DNA from: Intrasporangiaceae bacterium URHB0013
Lineage (GTDB): Bacteria; Actinomycetota; Actinomycetes; Actinomycetales; Dermatophilaceae
DNA: 64,000 bases
Direction: 5' to 3'
NCBI GenBank assembly: GCA_000620545.1
Contig: KK211150.1
Span: 353,423-417,422 of the forward strand
A program made the position numbers and the translations under genes. A model generated the notes under the pieces. That model saw only the letters and a list, made by a program, of their open reading frames with translations. It had not been told where the DNA came from and ran no database searches. Below are positions 7,976-16,665 of this stretch, in pieces (position 1 is the stretch's first letter; every line of letters starts with the position of its first letter).

Positions 7976-9232
7976 GTGCGGCTACTTCGGCCAGACATAC
8001 CCTCCGGCGTCAGCGTCTGGCGCGATGTACCAGGCGGTCACGTTGTCGAGGCCGCATACGTCTGGGACGCGGGATTCGTGTGGTGCGGGCTCGAGTCGAG
8101 ACTGCCCCCGGCGGACGTCGCAGTGCTAGGCGTCCGTCCCGGACGCCAACAGTTCTGGGTTCATGACGACGAGAAGGGCGACCTCGTGGGCGGCGCGGCT
8201 CCCGACTTCCTGCGCTCACTCGTTTCATCGGGGCTCTCGGAGCCGGCGCAACTCACGATGTTCTACGGCCCGAGCGGGCAGTCCAAGAGGTTGCTGTCCG
8301 GTGACCCGATCGACCTCGACCGACCGGAGGACCTCGGCGTCGTTCCTCGCTGGGATGACCCTGCCCTCTTCCCTGCGAAGGAGCCGGGCCGGATCGCCAA
8401 GTATCGCCGGCATCAGTCCTGGTATCGCGAGAACGTTCTTCAGACCGCGCCAGGGGCGTACATGAGGTATCCGGCGCTGGGCAGTTACCTCGATGCGGAC
8501 ATCGTTGAGGCCGACCCGTCCCTGAACTTTTTGAGCGCGGGAGCTGAGGCGCACGCCCGTGAACGTTCAGCGGTGGTCAAGACGGAGGGCGGGGCACTCG
8601 ACCCTGTCCGTCTGCGACGCAACATGTTGTCGAGCATGCCGCTCTGCTTCAACCTGTTCGGCTCCATGCGGAGCGAAGCCACGGCCTTCCTCCCACTGTT
8701 CCAGAACCTGTTCGACCCGAATGCCACCGCGATCCGGGATGTGATCTGCGAGTACGCGCCACAGCCCCCTGCTCAGTTTCTCGGTGACCGCACGGCCTTC
8801 GATGCGATCGTGCTCTACGAGACTGCCCAGGGTCCTCGATTCATCGGTATCGAAACAAAGTACACGGAGGCGTTCAGCGCCACTGAGTACGACTCCGATC
8901 GCTACCAAGAGATAACGGCTAAATCGGGCTGGTTCAGAAACCCGCAGTCTGTGCGCGAGACGCTGAAGGGCCGCACGTCCAACCAACTTTGGCGCAACCT
9001 GATGCTGGCGGCCGCGCTCGAACAACGTGGGACGCATGGCTCCGGAGGCGTCGCAGTTGTGGCGCTCGAGCACGACCCAGGCGCTACTCAAGCGATCCAG
9101 ATACTTCGTCCCGCCCTCACCGACCAAAGCCGGCTTATGTTCGTGTCTCTGGAGTCCATCGTGGCGGTGGCAGGTAAGGTTCCGGAGCTGGTTGCGTGGT
9201 CATCGGCTTTCCGGGTCCGTTACCTTCCGTAG
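7976..9232 (+). CDS. PGN_0703 family putative restriction endonuclease
   Basis: 418 residues from GTG 7976. The C-terminal two thirds carry the features I associate with PGN_0703-type putative restriction endonucleases: RHQSWYRE, LSSMPLCFNLFG (about 218-229), DRTAFDAIVLY (about 271-281), FIGIETKYTEAFS (289-301), then an SNQLWRNLMLA helix. D276 and E293-x-K295 form a PD-(D/E)XK active site. The first 130 residues are an additional N-terminal domain that I do not recognise. No cognate methylase lies nearby, so classical restriction-modification is not shown. Confidence 0.8.
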   Translation: MRLLRPDIPSGVSVWRDVPGGHVVEAAYVWDAGFVWCGLESRLPPADVAVLGVRPGRQQFWVHDDEKGDLVGGAAPDFLRSLVSSGLSEPAQLTMFYGPSGQSKRLLSGDPIDLDRPEDLGVVPRWDDPALFPAKEPGRIAKYRRHQSWYRENVLQTAPGAYMRYPALGSYLDADIVEADPSLNFLSAGAEAHARERSAVVKTEGGALDPVRLRRNMLSSMPLCFNLFGSMRSEATAFLPLFQNLFDPNATAIRDVICEYAPQPPAQFLGDRTAFDAIVLYETAQGPRFIGIETKYTEAFSATEYDSDRYQEITAKSGWFRNPQSVRETLKGRTSNQLWRNLMLAAALEQRGTHGSGGVAVVALEHDPGATQAIQILRPALTDQSRLMFVSLESIVAVAGKVPELVAWSSAFRVRYLP

Positions 9233-9774
9233 CTCACTCGCCGCTCGGCAGAGCAGGGTCGTGGGTAGTCCGACCAGCGACCGTCGACTGCAGCCTGTCT
9301 CCGAGAGGTTGATGCAATCCCGAGAGTGCCGTCGCGACGGGCGTCTGCCAACTCAATGCACTTGGCGACCTCTGAACGAGAGATCACTTCGAAGTTCTTC
9401 ATGAGACCCCGGCGGGCCAGCTGAGACCCGTCCTGGTCATGAATGAGAGCCATACACCCAGCCTTGCCAGCGCAATAGGTGCCACGACGTTTGACGGACG
9501 CACATCAACGCCCGGGTCGCCTCTGGCCCTGTGCTGGTCCGCGCGATGCTGCGCCTGGTGCGAAGCCCGGAAACCGCGAAGGTACGTCGGCGGATGGAGC
9601 GTTCGCGGCGATGTGACGCGGCCGCCTCGGCATTCACGGACCTTCTAGACGGGACCCTCCTTGGTCGAGTGGGCGATGTCACGTCCCCCGTTGAACCGTG
9701 CATCGGCGCGGTGCGTCGTCACGTGTGGGGCCGACCCTAAAAAGTTGGCGCCCGATGGGAGAGAGGTGATCAGG
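9233..9774. other. Intergenic stretch, no supported gene
   Basis: About 540 bases. A 69-codon plus-strand frame (9531-9740) and an 88-codon minus-strand frame (9437-9703) overlap here; both are Arg-rich and lack recognisable start signals. This may be a decayed region. Just before 9775 there is a purine-rich GAGAGAGG ribosome-binding site for the microprotein. Confidence 0.35.
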
Positions 9775-9897
9775 GTGCTAACCAAGCGATGGGTGATCGC
9801 AGGACTTGTTGCAGTCGCTGTCGTGGTGGTCGTTCTCGTGGTCGTCTACGGCGGTGGCGGTGGCGGTGGCGGCAACGGCGGGGGCGGCGGCTACTAG
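9775..9897 (+). CDS. Gly-tailed single-TM microprotein
   Basis: A 40-residue product from GTG 9775 (GTG 9766 is an alternative). GAGAGAGG lies about 8 bases upstream, which favours 9775. The sequence is a short basic start (LTKRW), one strongly hydrophobic helix (IAGLVAVAVVVVVLVVVY) and a tail of almost pure glycine (eight Gly, Asn, five Gly, Tyr) before TAG. The clear ribosome-binding site, the helix and the clean tail argue for a real small membrane peptide. Function unknown. Confidence 0.45.
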   Translation: MLTKRWVIAGLVAVAVVVVVLVVVYGGGGGGGGNGGGGGY

Positions 9898-10074
9898 GCC
9901 GCCGCACTAGTTCTCCTACGCCGTCAGCCCAGGATCAATACCGTCCTTAGTGCCTATGGAGCCCGACGTGGGGGCGATCGCGGCGGATAGACGCATCGCG
10001 TCGTTGGACATCGCGCCACGAGCATTAAACTCCGCGGCCGCGAGTCTGGGATGGCTGTCGGCCACGACTGGCGA

Positions 10075-10350
10075 TCATGTGCTGAGTCGGTCTAGTGCCC
10101 GGACGGCTGCGTCGATCTGCGGGAGAGTCGAATCTTGGATCCCCTCGAGGTAGGCGGTCTTCTGCTCCTTGTTCTCAGTGAACTTCCGGGCCAGAAGGGC
10201 TGCCCTCCGCCCGGCGAAGCCCGACGCGTCGTCGGTCCCGGCTGCTGATCCGACCCGTAGGTCCGCACCACTAGCAAGAACCGTCGTTCTTTCGCCTTCG
10301 AACCACTGGAGCATGGCGACATCGGTCTCGATGCTGGAATAGGCGACCAT
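10075..10350 (-). CDS. Small hypothetical protein, third gene of ATPase-HEPN operon
   Basis: 91 residues from ATG 10350 (a TTG four codons upstream is possible). Sequence is soluble and mixed charge, with FAGRRAALLARKF, KTAYLEGIQDS and a C-terminal helix AAVRALDRL. It follows the HEPN gene on the same strand after about 80 bases, so cotranscription is likely. I do not recognise a family. It could be an accessory or immunity component, but nothing in the sequence shows that. Confidence 0.5.
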   Translation of the reverse strand: MVAYSSIETDVAMLQWFEGERTTVLASGADLRVGSAAGTDDASGFAGRRAALLARKFTENKEQKTAYLEGIQDSTLPQIDAAVRALDRLST

Positions 10351-10431
10351 TACGGGGTCCAAGGATCGCTGATGATACGACTACCAAGAACGCTGGCGCC
10401 CCCTCCGGCCCTCGACACAATCCCGGACGTC

Positions 10432-11670
10432 TCACGACCTCAAGCTTTTGAGGGCAACCCGCACGATAGCGGCGTCCCGCGGTTGAGGGATGCGCATGTG
10501 TGCAAATCTGTTACGAATGGGGATTAGTTGGTTCTTGACAAGACGCCAACGCGCCGAACCGAGGCCAAGCAGTGGGGCCGATGTGCTCCTTTCACATGCC
10601 AACTCGAGTAAGTCATCGAGCAGCAAATAGTCCAGAGGGTTGGCGACGTCATTCGCGTTTTCGACCGCGACAAAGCCGTCGGCAAGAGCCAGGTTGAGGA
10701 TGGATTCGGCCTTGGGACCTAGACCCGCCGTGCACCACTCCGACCCGAACTCGTCCTGCAGGTTGATTCCGACCGCCCGCCTGATCGTGCGCTCGATGCT
10801 GAAGAGATCCGCCGCAATTTGGGTCCACTCTCGTGGTGGAACTGCGACGGCCGAAATTGCATCTTCTAGCGCAAATCGTGCTTCAATGCGCCAAGCCACA
10901 TCGAATATGCGAACGCAGCTCCCCGAGTGGTCCGGATCGCAAAGCCCGGAATCCAAGAGGGCCTGCATCATGGCATCCGGGGCCAATGCGTCCTCGAGAA
11001 CCTCCTGCCGCAGCCGCAGCGCGACCTCCTCGAGAATTGCTAGGCAACCGTTGTCGAGTTCTGTCAAAGCAGTCCCGAGTCGCGTCTTGGTCAGACCGCT
11101 CGCGTGGCGCAACTTCTCACTATTTGAAGCCTCCATACGGTTCACAACTAGGAAGTCCTCCAAGAGGCCCGGGGCGCCTCCGGATTTGGCTATCGCGACA
11201 GCCAGGTGCTTGTCATCGAGATCGGCCGATACTTGAGAGAGTTGTTCCGCATCTAGTCTGTGGAATCGCACAATTGCCGAATCGGCAAGAAGTGACGATC
11301 CCAGAGGTGCGCGGAACCACGTAAGCGGCCTCATGGACGTCATCAACACTCTAGTCCCGGTAGCGGCTATTGCGCTCAACTGGGGACGCATCGTCTCGAT
11401 TAGGGGTATAGCCCCGTCCTGAGATGCGCCGTTCTCAAGGCCAGCAACGACGATAACATCGACATCTGAATCCTCACGCAGGCTGAAGTCAGAGCCGCCA
11501 ACCTTCTGCAGACTTACAGACATGCCCATTGCTTCGAAGGATGAGCAGAGGTCGAGTTCGTATTCGCGAGTTCGTCGAAGTGCCCCGGCATGCATGAATG
11601 AGATCTGCTTCGATGCCACGGACTGCGCTTCGGTGGCATACCAGCCCGGGCTTCGAAAACCCCCAGTCAC
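10432..11670 (-). CDS. HEPN-domain protein (Swt1-like C-terminus) coupled to ATPase
   Basis: 412 residues from GTG 11670, which overlaps the stop of the upstream ATPase gene (GTGA); an ATG at 11709 is an alternative. The N-terminal 130 residues contain strand-like DVDVIVVAGL and RVLMTSMRPL. A helical middle follows. The C-terminus (PLDYLLLDDLLELA … LIPIRNRFAHMR) matches Swt1-type HEPN domains. RNRFAH (about residues 386-391) is the Rx4H motif that forms the RNase site in catalytic HEPN proteins. Overlap with the ATPase implies coupled translation and stoichiometric partners. Confidence 0.65.
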   Translation of the reverse strand: MTGGFRSPGWYATEAQSVASKQISFMHAGALRRTREYELDLCSSFEAMGMSVSLQKVGGSDFSLREDSDVDVIVVAGLENGASQDGAIPLIETMRPQLSAIAATGTRVLMTSMRPLTWFRAPLGSSLLADSAIVRFHRLDAEQLSQVSADLDDKHLAVAIAKSGGAPGLLEDFLVVNRMEASNSEKLRHASGLTKTRLGTALTELDNGCLAILEEVALRLRQEVLEDALAPDAMMQALLDSGLCDPDHSGSCVRIFDVAWRIEARFALEDAISAVAVPPREWTQIAADLFSIERTIRRAVGINLQDEFGSEWCTAGLGPKAESILNLALADGFVAVENANDVANPLDYLLLDDLLELACERSTSAPLLGLGSARWRLVKNQLIPIRNRFAHMRIPQPRDAAIVRVALKSLRS

Positions 11671-13454
11671 GGCTGAGCCACCAGACGGGCAAGAGGAGTA
11701 GGAGCCCATTCTGAATCGTGCTCCGCGATCAAACCGAGGCGCTCCAATACCAGAGACTGATCAAGATAGTCAGTTTCGATTTCAAAACTCTCGATCAGGT
11801 TCTGCGATACGAGCAGCAGGAGGATACAGGCATCCGGGTAGTACCTCTCAAAACTCTGGTACATCTGTCGAATCTGTTGTGCCACGGATCGCTGCCATGC
11901 CCGCAACGAGGCTTGCACATCGGCGAGGACTATCACGCGGTACTCGACGTCCAAGGGCAATTGGTCAACGCAGAACGCACATAGCGACCGCAGGAGGAAT
12001 GCATGACCGCCTGTCGCGTCATACATCGCCGCCATGGCTTCTGGTGTCCATTCCAGAGCCATCCGCCGTCCAATTGCTCGGATCAGCTCGCTTGCCTCGT
12101 CAGAACGGAGGGGCGGCAAATAGTAGGCGGTCGCCCAGGCAAGCAGTGGATTTTCCCGGCCGGACAGCTGTCCCTCCGTTAGTATGGAATCTGTGATTCC
12201 GCTCAGGAGTACGTTAAAGTTCCGATTCTCCTGAACCAATGCCCTCAGGACGCCGAAGAACTCTGGCAAGTAGGATCTTTCGGGGTCTTTGCCCGGATCC
12301 AGGCCAAGCAACGATTCGACTTCATCAAGCGCAAGAATTATTTGATGCTCAGCCGCGGACGCGTGCCCTAGAGAGGCGCTTACTGCGCGTCGAAAATCGG
12401 ACCAGGTCGATGATGTTGAGAGTTCGGAGAGTTCGTGTGTCCGAATGTTGTGTTGGCGAAAGCTGACAAGCAGCGCCCCAGTGAGGTCGGATAGGAGTAC
12501 CTCAGAGTGCGTAGATGCATCGGAGGGCAGCGTTTCGAGATCCCTGAGAATGAAAAGTCGGTGAGCCGTGTCCGCCTTGACGAACTGTCTCCCTAGCTCG
12601 AGGATGAGAGAGGTCTTTCCCGTCTTCCTCATTCCGAAGACGCCGCAGACGCGGCCCTCGCGTAGGCGCTGTGATAGTGAGATAAGCAGTTCCTGACGAC
12701 CAAAAAAGTCTGCACCCCGCACTGGCAGGGTTTCACTATAGAGATTTCGTGAGGCACGGACGGTAAGGATCTGAGACACGAAGGACTTCGCGTCAGCCAC
12801 ATGGTCGGCGGATGGCTTGGCGACGGCCACGGCCGTGAACGGCTCGCGTATTGACCACTCGGTCAACTTTCGCTTTGCTCGAAGATCTCGCGAGGAGACA
12901 AGGTATATGTCGTCTTGTGTGGCACGCGGTAGGTTCTCCGCGAGCGATGGAAGCCGCTCGAAGTCCCTGCGCTGCAGGTCGTGGTGCAAGCTGTACAACA
13001 GAAGCACCTCCTGGCTAAACCCAAAGATTGCTTCCATTCTCCTGCCGAACCGGACAGTGGCAATCCAGTCCTTCGGCTGCCGGGCGCTCCGTCGGAGAGC
13101 GACAATCTCCGAGCCTAGGATGCGGAAGGCCTCGGCGTGACCTCGAATTTCAGGAAAATCGAATGCCGCCTCTCGCCAGCGCTTCCTAAACTCGTCGCTG
13201 GTCACCGGCTTGATCGCCCCGAATCTGAAGCCTTTTAGGTCGAGATCATGCGTTGGCCTGGGGCGCCCCGTCTCAGTCACGACCGACAACCTAGTGCCCC
13301 TCCGGTGCGCGAGGCCGTAGCCGCGCGGGATATAAGCCACGATCCGGTCATCGCCAAATGTTGTGGGCGCAGGTCGCGCATGAAGCACTTCGCGTTGCGC
13401 TCGTGAGGGCCGACGAGGCCGCCTGACTGCACCTATGCAGGCCGATGGCGACAT
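11667..13454 (-). CDS. AAA/STAND-like ATPase
   Basis: 595 residues from ATG 13454; GTG 13388 is a plausible alternative, and the open frame upstream to 13733 overlaps the next gene and looks non-coding. Residues 100-245 form a conserved-looking N-terminal domain (MEAIFGFSQEVLLLYS.HHDLQ, LVSSRDLRAK). Residues 247-500 form a P-loop module: FFGRQELL box, Walker A GMRKTGKTS (274-282), Walker B IILALDEVE (372-380), and GHAFLLRSLC as the sensor-2/winged-helix junction. A winged-helix-like C-terminus follows. Layout resembles STAND/ORC-like ATPases of bacterial conflict systems. Confidence 0.75.
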   Translation of the reverse strand: MSPSACIGAVRRPRRPSRAQREVLHARPAPTTFGDDRIVAYIPRGYGLAHRRGTRLSVVTETGRPRPTHDLDLKGFRFGAIKPVTSDEFRKRWREAAFDFPEIRGHAEAFRILGSEIVALRRSARQPKDWIATVRFGRRMEAIFGFSQEVLLLYSLHHDLQRRDFERLPSLAENLPRATQDDIYLVSSRDLRAKRKLTEWSIREPFTAVAVAKPSADHVADAKSFVSQILTVRASRNLYSETLPVRGADFFGRQELLISLSQRLREGRVCGVFGMRKTGKTSLILELGRQFVKADTAHRLFILRDLETLPSDASTHSEVLLSDLTGALLVSFRQHNIRTHELSELSTSSTWSDFRRAVSASLGHASAAEHQIILALDEVESLLGLDPGKDPERSYLPEFFGVLRALVQENRNFNVLLSGITDSILTEGQLSGRENPLLAWATAYYLPPLRSDEASELIRAIGRRMALEWTPEAMAAMYDATGGHAFLLRSLCAFCVDQLPLDVEYRVIVLADVQASLRAWQRSVAQQIRQMYQSFERYYPDACILLLLVSQNLIESFEIETDYLDQSLVLERLGLIAEHDSEWAPTPLARLVAQP

Positions 13455-13690
13455 CACCGCTTGCCAGCAGCTCCCCACCTCGTCCTGAAGATGTGCGTTC
13501 GCGGGGGTACGACGAACGCTCTTTGACGTTGCCGAAGCGGTTGCGGGCCGCGCGCGCTGTCTGGCGATGAAGCATGACTGTCGAGCCGAGACCTGGCGCT
13601 GTGGCACACGCCCATCTGGGCGAGATGAGACGTCTTCTGCTCCTGCCTGCCGCACGGAGAGTCGAAGGCCCAGCCAGAGCCGCGACAAGA

Positions 13691-15454
13691 ATGAGCTACA
13701 TGACCCCCACTCGACCGAGTACCCCATGGTCAATCGTTCCCGCGAACTCGGCGGCGCCCGACGGCACGGCGTTGGCTATCGCGCGCCTGCCATTCGCGTT
13801 CACACAGGACGAGCTCCTGACGGCCGATGCCTTCCTCAAGCAAGCCGAACGCCGTGGCCACCAGATCTCGCTCGCTGTCCTTTCAGACCTTCACGACCTT
13901 GGCATCCTCAAGCCACTGTTCCGCGTCGGCGACGTGGCTGCCGTCGGACGCCGGATCGACGTGCCGGATTCGGCCGACATGAACCCCCGCGGATGGTTCT
14001 TGCAGGCCGCCGCCGCCGGGCGGCTGCGCGATGTCGCCTCCGAAGGCCGAACCATCTCTGAGCCGTATCAACGTCCGGCGGACGAAACCGACCGCCGATG
14101 GTGGAACGGCTTCCTGTACTCCAGCTGGCAACTCATAACAGTCGGAAGCGCACTGACCGAGTACGAGCTCCACCAGCGAGGGTGGGGCTCACCCGCGAGC
14201 CGCACCCTCTCGGACCGTGCACGGCCCGGCATTCTCGCGCTGTGCACCTTGTCCACCCGGCACTTACCGTCAATCCTCGGCACGTACTCAATCCCCGCCG
14301 GCTACGACGGCGAGGGACTCTGGCGATCTCGGTTCGACATTGACGACCGGGAACGTCTGTCTCTCGTCAGTTTCAACGCGGCGGGCCTGCGCAGCCATGC
14401 CGAGGATCTACTCATGCGCGCGCACGATACCGACCCGATGATCGACTGGTTACCACTCCTTCGGCATGCGAGCCACAAGGCCTGGCAGAAGCTGAAGGAG
14501 AAGCCCCTCGAGGCGCACGAAAAGCGCGTAGCCGCAGAGATTCTGCTCCGCGCCCACGAAGAACTCGCCGAAGACGGCCTCCTTGAACCCCTCCCGGAGT
14601 TGGGCCGCCAAGGCTGGTGGACACCGCTCCATGATCGGCTCACCGCCGGCGCGGCGGCCGATTCGCTAGACCACGCTCTCGGCACGTTCGGCTTGTCGCC
14701 ATACCCGCGCGTGCTGATGCTTCTAGAAGGCGACACCGAGATGGTTCACGTACCAAAGCTTCTCGCACTGTACGGGCTCGACCGCCCCGATCGCGTGCGC
14801 GTGCAGAACGTTGGCGGCTCCAGGGTCAACCCCCAGCTCATAGCGCGATACGCCGTTAGCCCGCGCATCGGACCGGCTCGGGGTGGGGAGCAATTCCTCG
14901 ATGCCACCCCCACGGCCCTAGTGGTCGCCATGGACCCGGAGAACAAATGGGCGACCGAAGCCGACCGGACTGCCCAGCGTGAGAAGCTCCAGGCAGCGAT
15001 CCGGGAAGAGGTCCAACGGCAAGGTGCCGACATCACAGACAAGGATCTCGACTTCCTCGTTCGAGTGTTCGTCTGGGGCGATCAAACCTACGAGTTCGCC
15101 AACTTCACGGACTTGGAGCTCACCGATGCGTTGGTGGAGCTTGCGACGGAGCAGAAGACCGCCGGATCTGACACTGCCGACTGGCGACGGCAGGCGGAGG
15201 CGGAGTTTGCGGCCGCGCGAGGCAGCCGCCAAGACGCTGGAGTCGCGATCGGGAGAATGCGCGTCCGAACCAACAAACCTCGACTTGCTGAACTGTTATG
15301 GCCGACGCTGCTCCAGGAAGTCGAAGCAGCGGAATCCGATGCCACTATGGGACGCCCGGTGCACGAGCTAGTTCGCATGGTCAGAGAGGTCGTATCGCGG
15401 TTGTCTGCTTCCGGATACACGCTAGATCAGCCGAGCGTAAGTCCGGAAACCTGA
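13691..15454 (+). CDS. TOPRIM-like domain protein, divergent from ATPase-HEPN operon
   Basis: 587 residues from ATG 13691 (ATG 13700 or the distal ATG 13574 are alternatives; conserved-looking sequence begins near residue 12). The long N-terminal region is helical with no motif I know. Near residues 340-420 there is a TOPRIM-like pattern: VLMLLEGDTEMVHVPKLL (E346-G-D-T-E350), then VQNVGGSRVN, then ALVVAMDPENKW (D415, E417). This is the acidic triad layout of OLD-type nucleases, but no ABC ATPase domain is attached. The C-terminal 170 residues are helical. Confidence 0.6.
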   Translation: MSYMTPTRPSTPWSIVPANSAAPDGTALAIARLPFAFTQDELLTADAFLKQAERRGHQISLAVLSDLHDLGILKPLFRVGDVAAVGRRIDVPDSADMNPRGWFLQAAAAGRLRDVASEGRTISEPYQRPADETDRRWWNGFLYSSWQLITVGSALTEYELHQRGWGSPASRTLSDRARPGILALCTLSTRHLPSILGTYSIPAGYDGEGLWRSRFDIDDRERLSLVSFNAAGLRSHAEDLLMRAHDTDPMIDWLPLLRHASHKAWQKLKEKPLEAHEKRVAAEILLRAHEELAEDGLLEPLPELGRQGWWTPLHDRLTAGAAADSLDHALGTFGLSPYPRVLMLLEGDTEMVHVPKLLALYGLDRPDRVRVQNVGGSRVNPQLIARYAVSPRIGPARGGEQFLDATPTALVVAMDPENKWATEADRTAQREKLQAAIREEVQRQGADITDKDLDFLVRVFVWGDQTYEFANFTDLELTDALVELATEQKTAGSDTADWRRQAEAEFAAARGSRQDAGVAIGRMRVRTNKPRLAELLWPTLLQEVEAAESDATMGRPVHELVRMVREVVSRLSASGYTLDQPSVSPET

Positions 15455-15535
15455 TGCGCTCAGAGCTGGCCCAACGATCCCCACTCCTGGCAGGGCGCAT
15501 TGGACATGGCTCGGCGACGTCGCGTCATTCTGCGC

Positions 15536-15571
15536 GGGATGGGCGCCCTTAGTGGGCGGGATGGGCGCCCT
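15536..15571. repeat. 14-bp direct repeat
   Basis: GGGATGGGCGCCCT occurs at 15536-15549 and again at 15558-15571, in the gap between the TOPRIM-like gene and the split-barrel gene. Each copy contains the palindrome GGGCGCCC. It could be a regulator site or the remnant of an element end. Confidence 0.5.
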
Positions 15572-15655
15572 CAAGTGGCAGCTTGTTTCGCTGATGAGCC
15601 GTCTGTGCGTGCGCGAGGACGAGACGAGATCCGGGACCGCGGCTGACATGGCGCG

Positions 15656-15667
15656 CATACTCAGACC
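15656..15667 (+). promoter_or_regulatory. -10 box for leaderless start
   Basis: CATACT at 15656-15661, 6 bases before ATG 15668; no Shine-Dalgarno sequence is present. Confidence 0.4.
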
Positions 15668-16174
15668 ATGTCTGTGACGGCATCGGAGTTGCCTGAGAAC
15701 GTCGTCGAGCGTGTGCAGACCGCAAAGGAGTTGCTGAGGAGCATTCGCTATCTGACTCTGGCCACCGCGGGCACCGACGGCCGGCCGTGGGCATCGACCG
15801 TCTGGTACTGCGCCTTTCTCCGCTCAGCATCGAGGGAGCGCCTCGACCTGGAGCTCGTTTGGCTCTCGAGACCTGAGGCGCAGCACTCGATCAATCTTTT
15901 CGAGCGCCCCGAGGTGGGCATCAGCGTCTTCGACAGCAGCCAGCCGGCGGACACCGGTGTCGGGTTGCAGTTCGCTGCTCGCGCCGAGCGGGTGCCGCCG
16001 GATGATCTGGAAGCCGCTGTCGCCATCTTCTCGAGGGCATCCGTGACAGCGGGTGGCAACGCTTGGTCTGCCGGCCAAGTCGAAGAGCCGGCACCTCTGC
16101 GCGTCTACAGGGCCCGGCCCGATCGAGCACTGCTCCTCGTCGACGGCTCCAGGGGCGAACTGCCGCTGGGCTGA
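15668..16174 (+). CDS. Pyridoxamine 5'-phosphate oxidase family (FMN split-barrel) protein
   Basis: 168 residues. The start of the split barrel is clear: RYLTLATAGTDGRPWASTVWYC, then LELVWLSRPEAQHSINL and PEVGISVFDSSQP, the usual order in PNPOx-like flavin or F420 proteins. The C-terminus LRVYRARPDRALLLVDG is also typical. Probably binds FMN (or F420) and acts on a small substrate; the true substrate cannot be read. It is the last gene of the accessory region before codon use shifts to strongly GC-rich. Confidence 0.8.
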   Translation: MSVTASELPENVVERVQTAKELLRSIRYLTLATAGTDGRPWASTVWYCAFLRSASRERLDLELVWLSRPEAQHSINLFERPEVGISVFDSSQPADTGVGLQFAARAERVPPDDLEAAVAIFSRASVTAGGNAWSAGQVEEPAPLRVYRARPDRALLLVDGSRGELPLG

Positions 16175-16665
16175 GCCACGCCTGCGATTGCGACGTAAGC
16201 GTGTCGACGTGATCTGAGCCGTGAACCGCGAGACGCGGTCGCCCGCGGCGAGGTCACCTCACGATCCGCCGGTGGGACCGTCGCAGGTCAGCGTCGGCGG
16301 TCGCTACGGGACTGCGGGAGTCGTCGTTGAGGTCCATTCCATGGAGGTCCTCCCCTTCTCTGCCGTCGCCGACGAGGACCGCGCGCCTCCGGCAAGACAG
16401 GCCTTGAGGCACTCCTGCCCGGGCGGCCACTGTGACCCATCCGGGATGACACCTTGATCTGCCGGATCGAGTTCCTCGTCGTGTGACGGCGACACGTCAA
16501 GACCGCAAGGTGACGTGAGCCAACACTGCCGCCGCCAGCAGAGTCACCGGTTCTCGCCTGCCGTGCCACGTCCCGATCGGTGGTGTCGCCGTGCGCACAG
16601 ACACCGCTCGGCCGGCGTCCCACAGTGAGGGATCGGACGTTTTCGAGCACTGGAGGTGGACTCCG
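16175..16665. other. Intergenic boundary between island and core
   Basis: About 490 bases. No tRNA, integrase fragment or clear attachment repeat is visible. Small open frames (for example 63 codons on the minus strand, 16304-16495) are not supported by ribosome-binding sites. A GGAGG near 16653 belongs to the next gene. Composition becomes strongly GC-rich across this stretch, so I place the island edge here. Confidence 0.35.

Noticed and set aside
9437-9703. Short frames on both strands in the 9.2-9.8 kb gap
   Set aside because: Arg-rich translations without start signals or recognisable domains.
13455-13733. N-terminal extension of the ATPase frame
   Set aside because: It overlaps the divergent gene's upstream region and is Arg/Ser-rich without conserved features.
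16304-16495. A 63-codon minus-strand frame at the island boundary
   Set aside because: No ribosome-binding site and no hydrophobic or conserved features; cannot be distinguished from chance.
16175-16665. tRNA or attachment site at the island edge
   Set aside because: No cloverleaf-like sequence or long direct repeat was seen on reading both strands.
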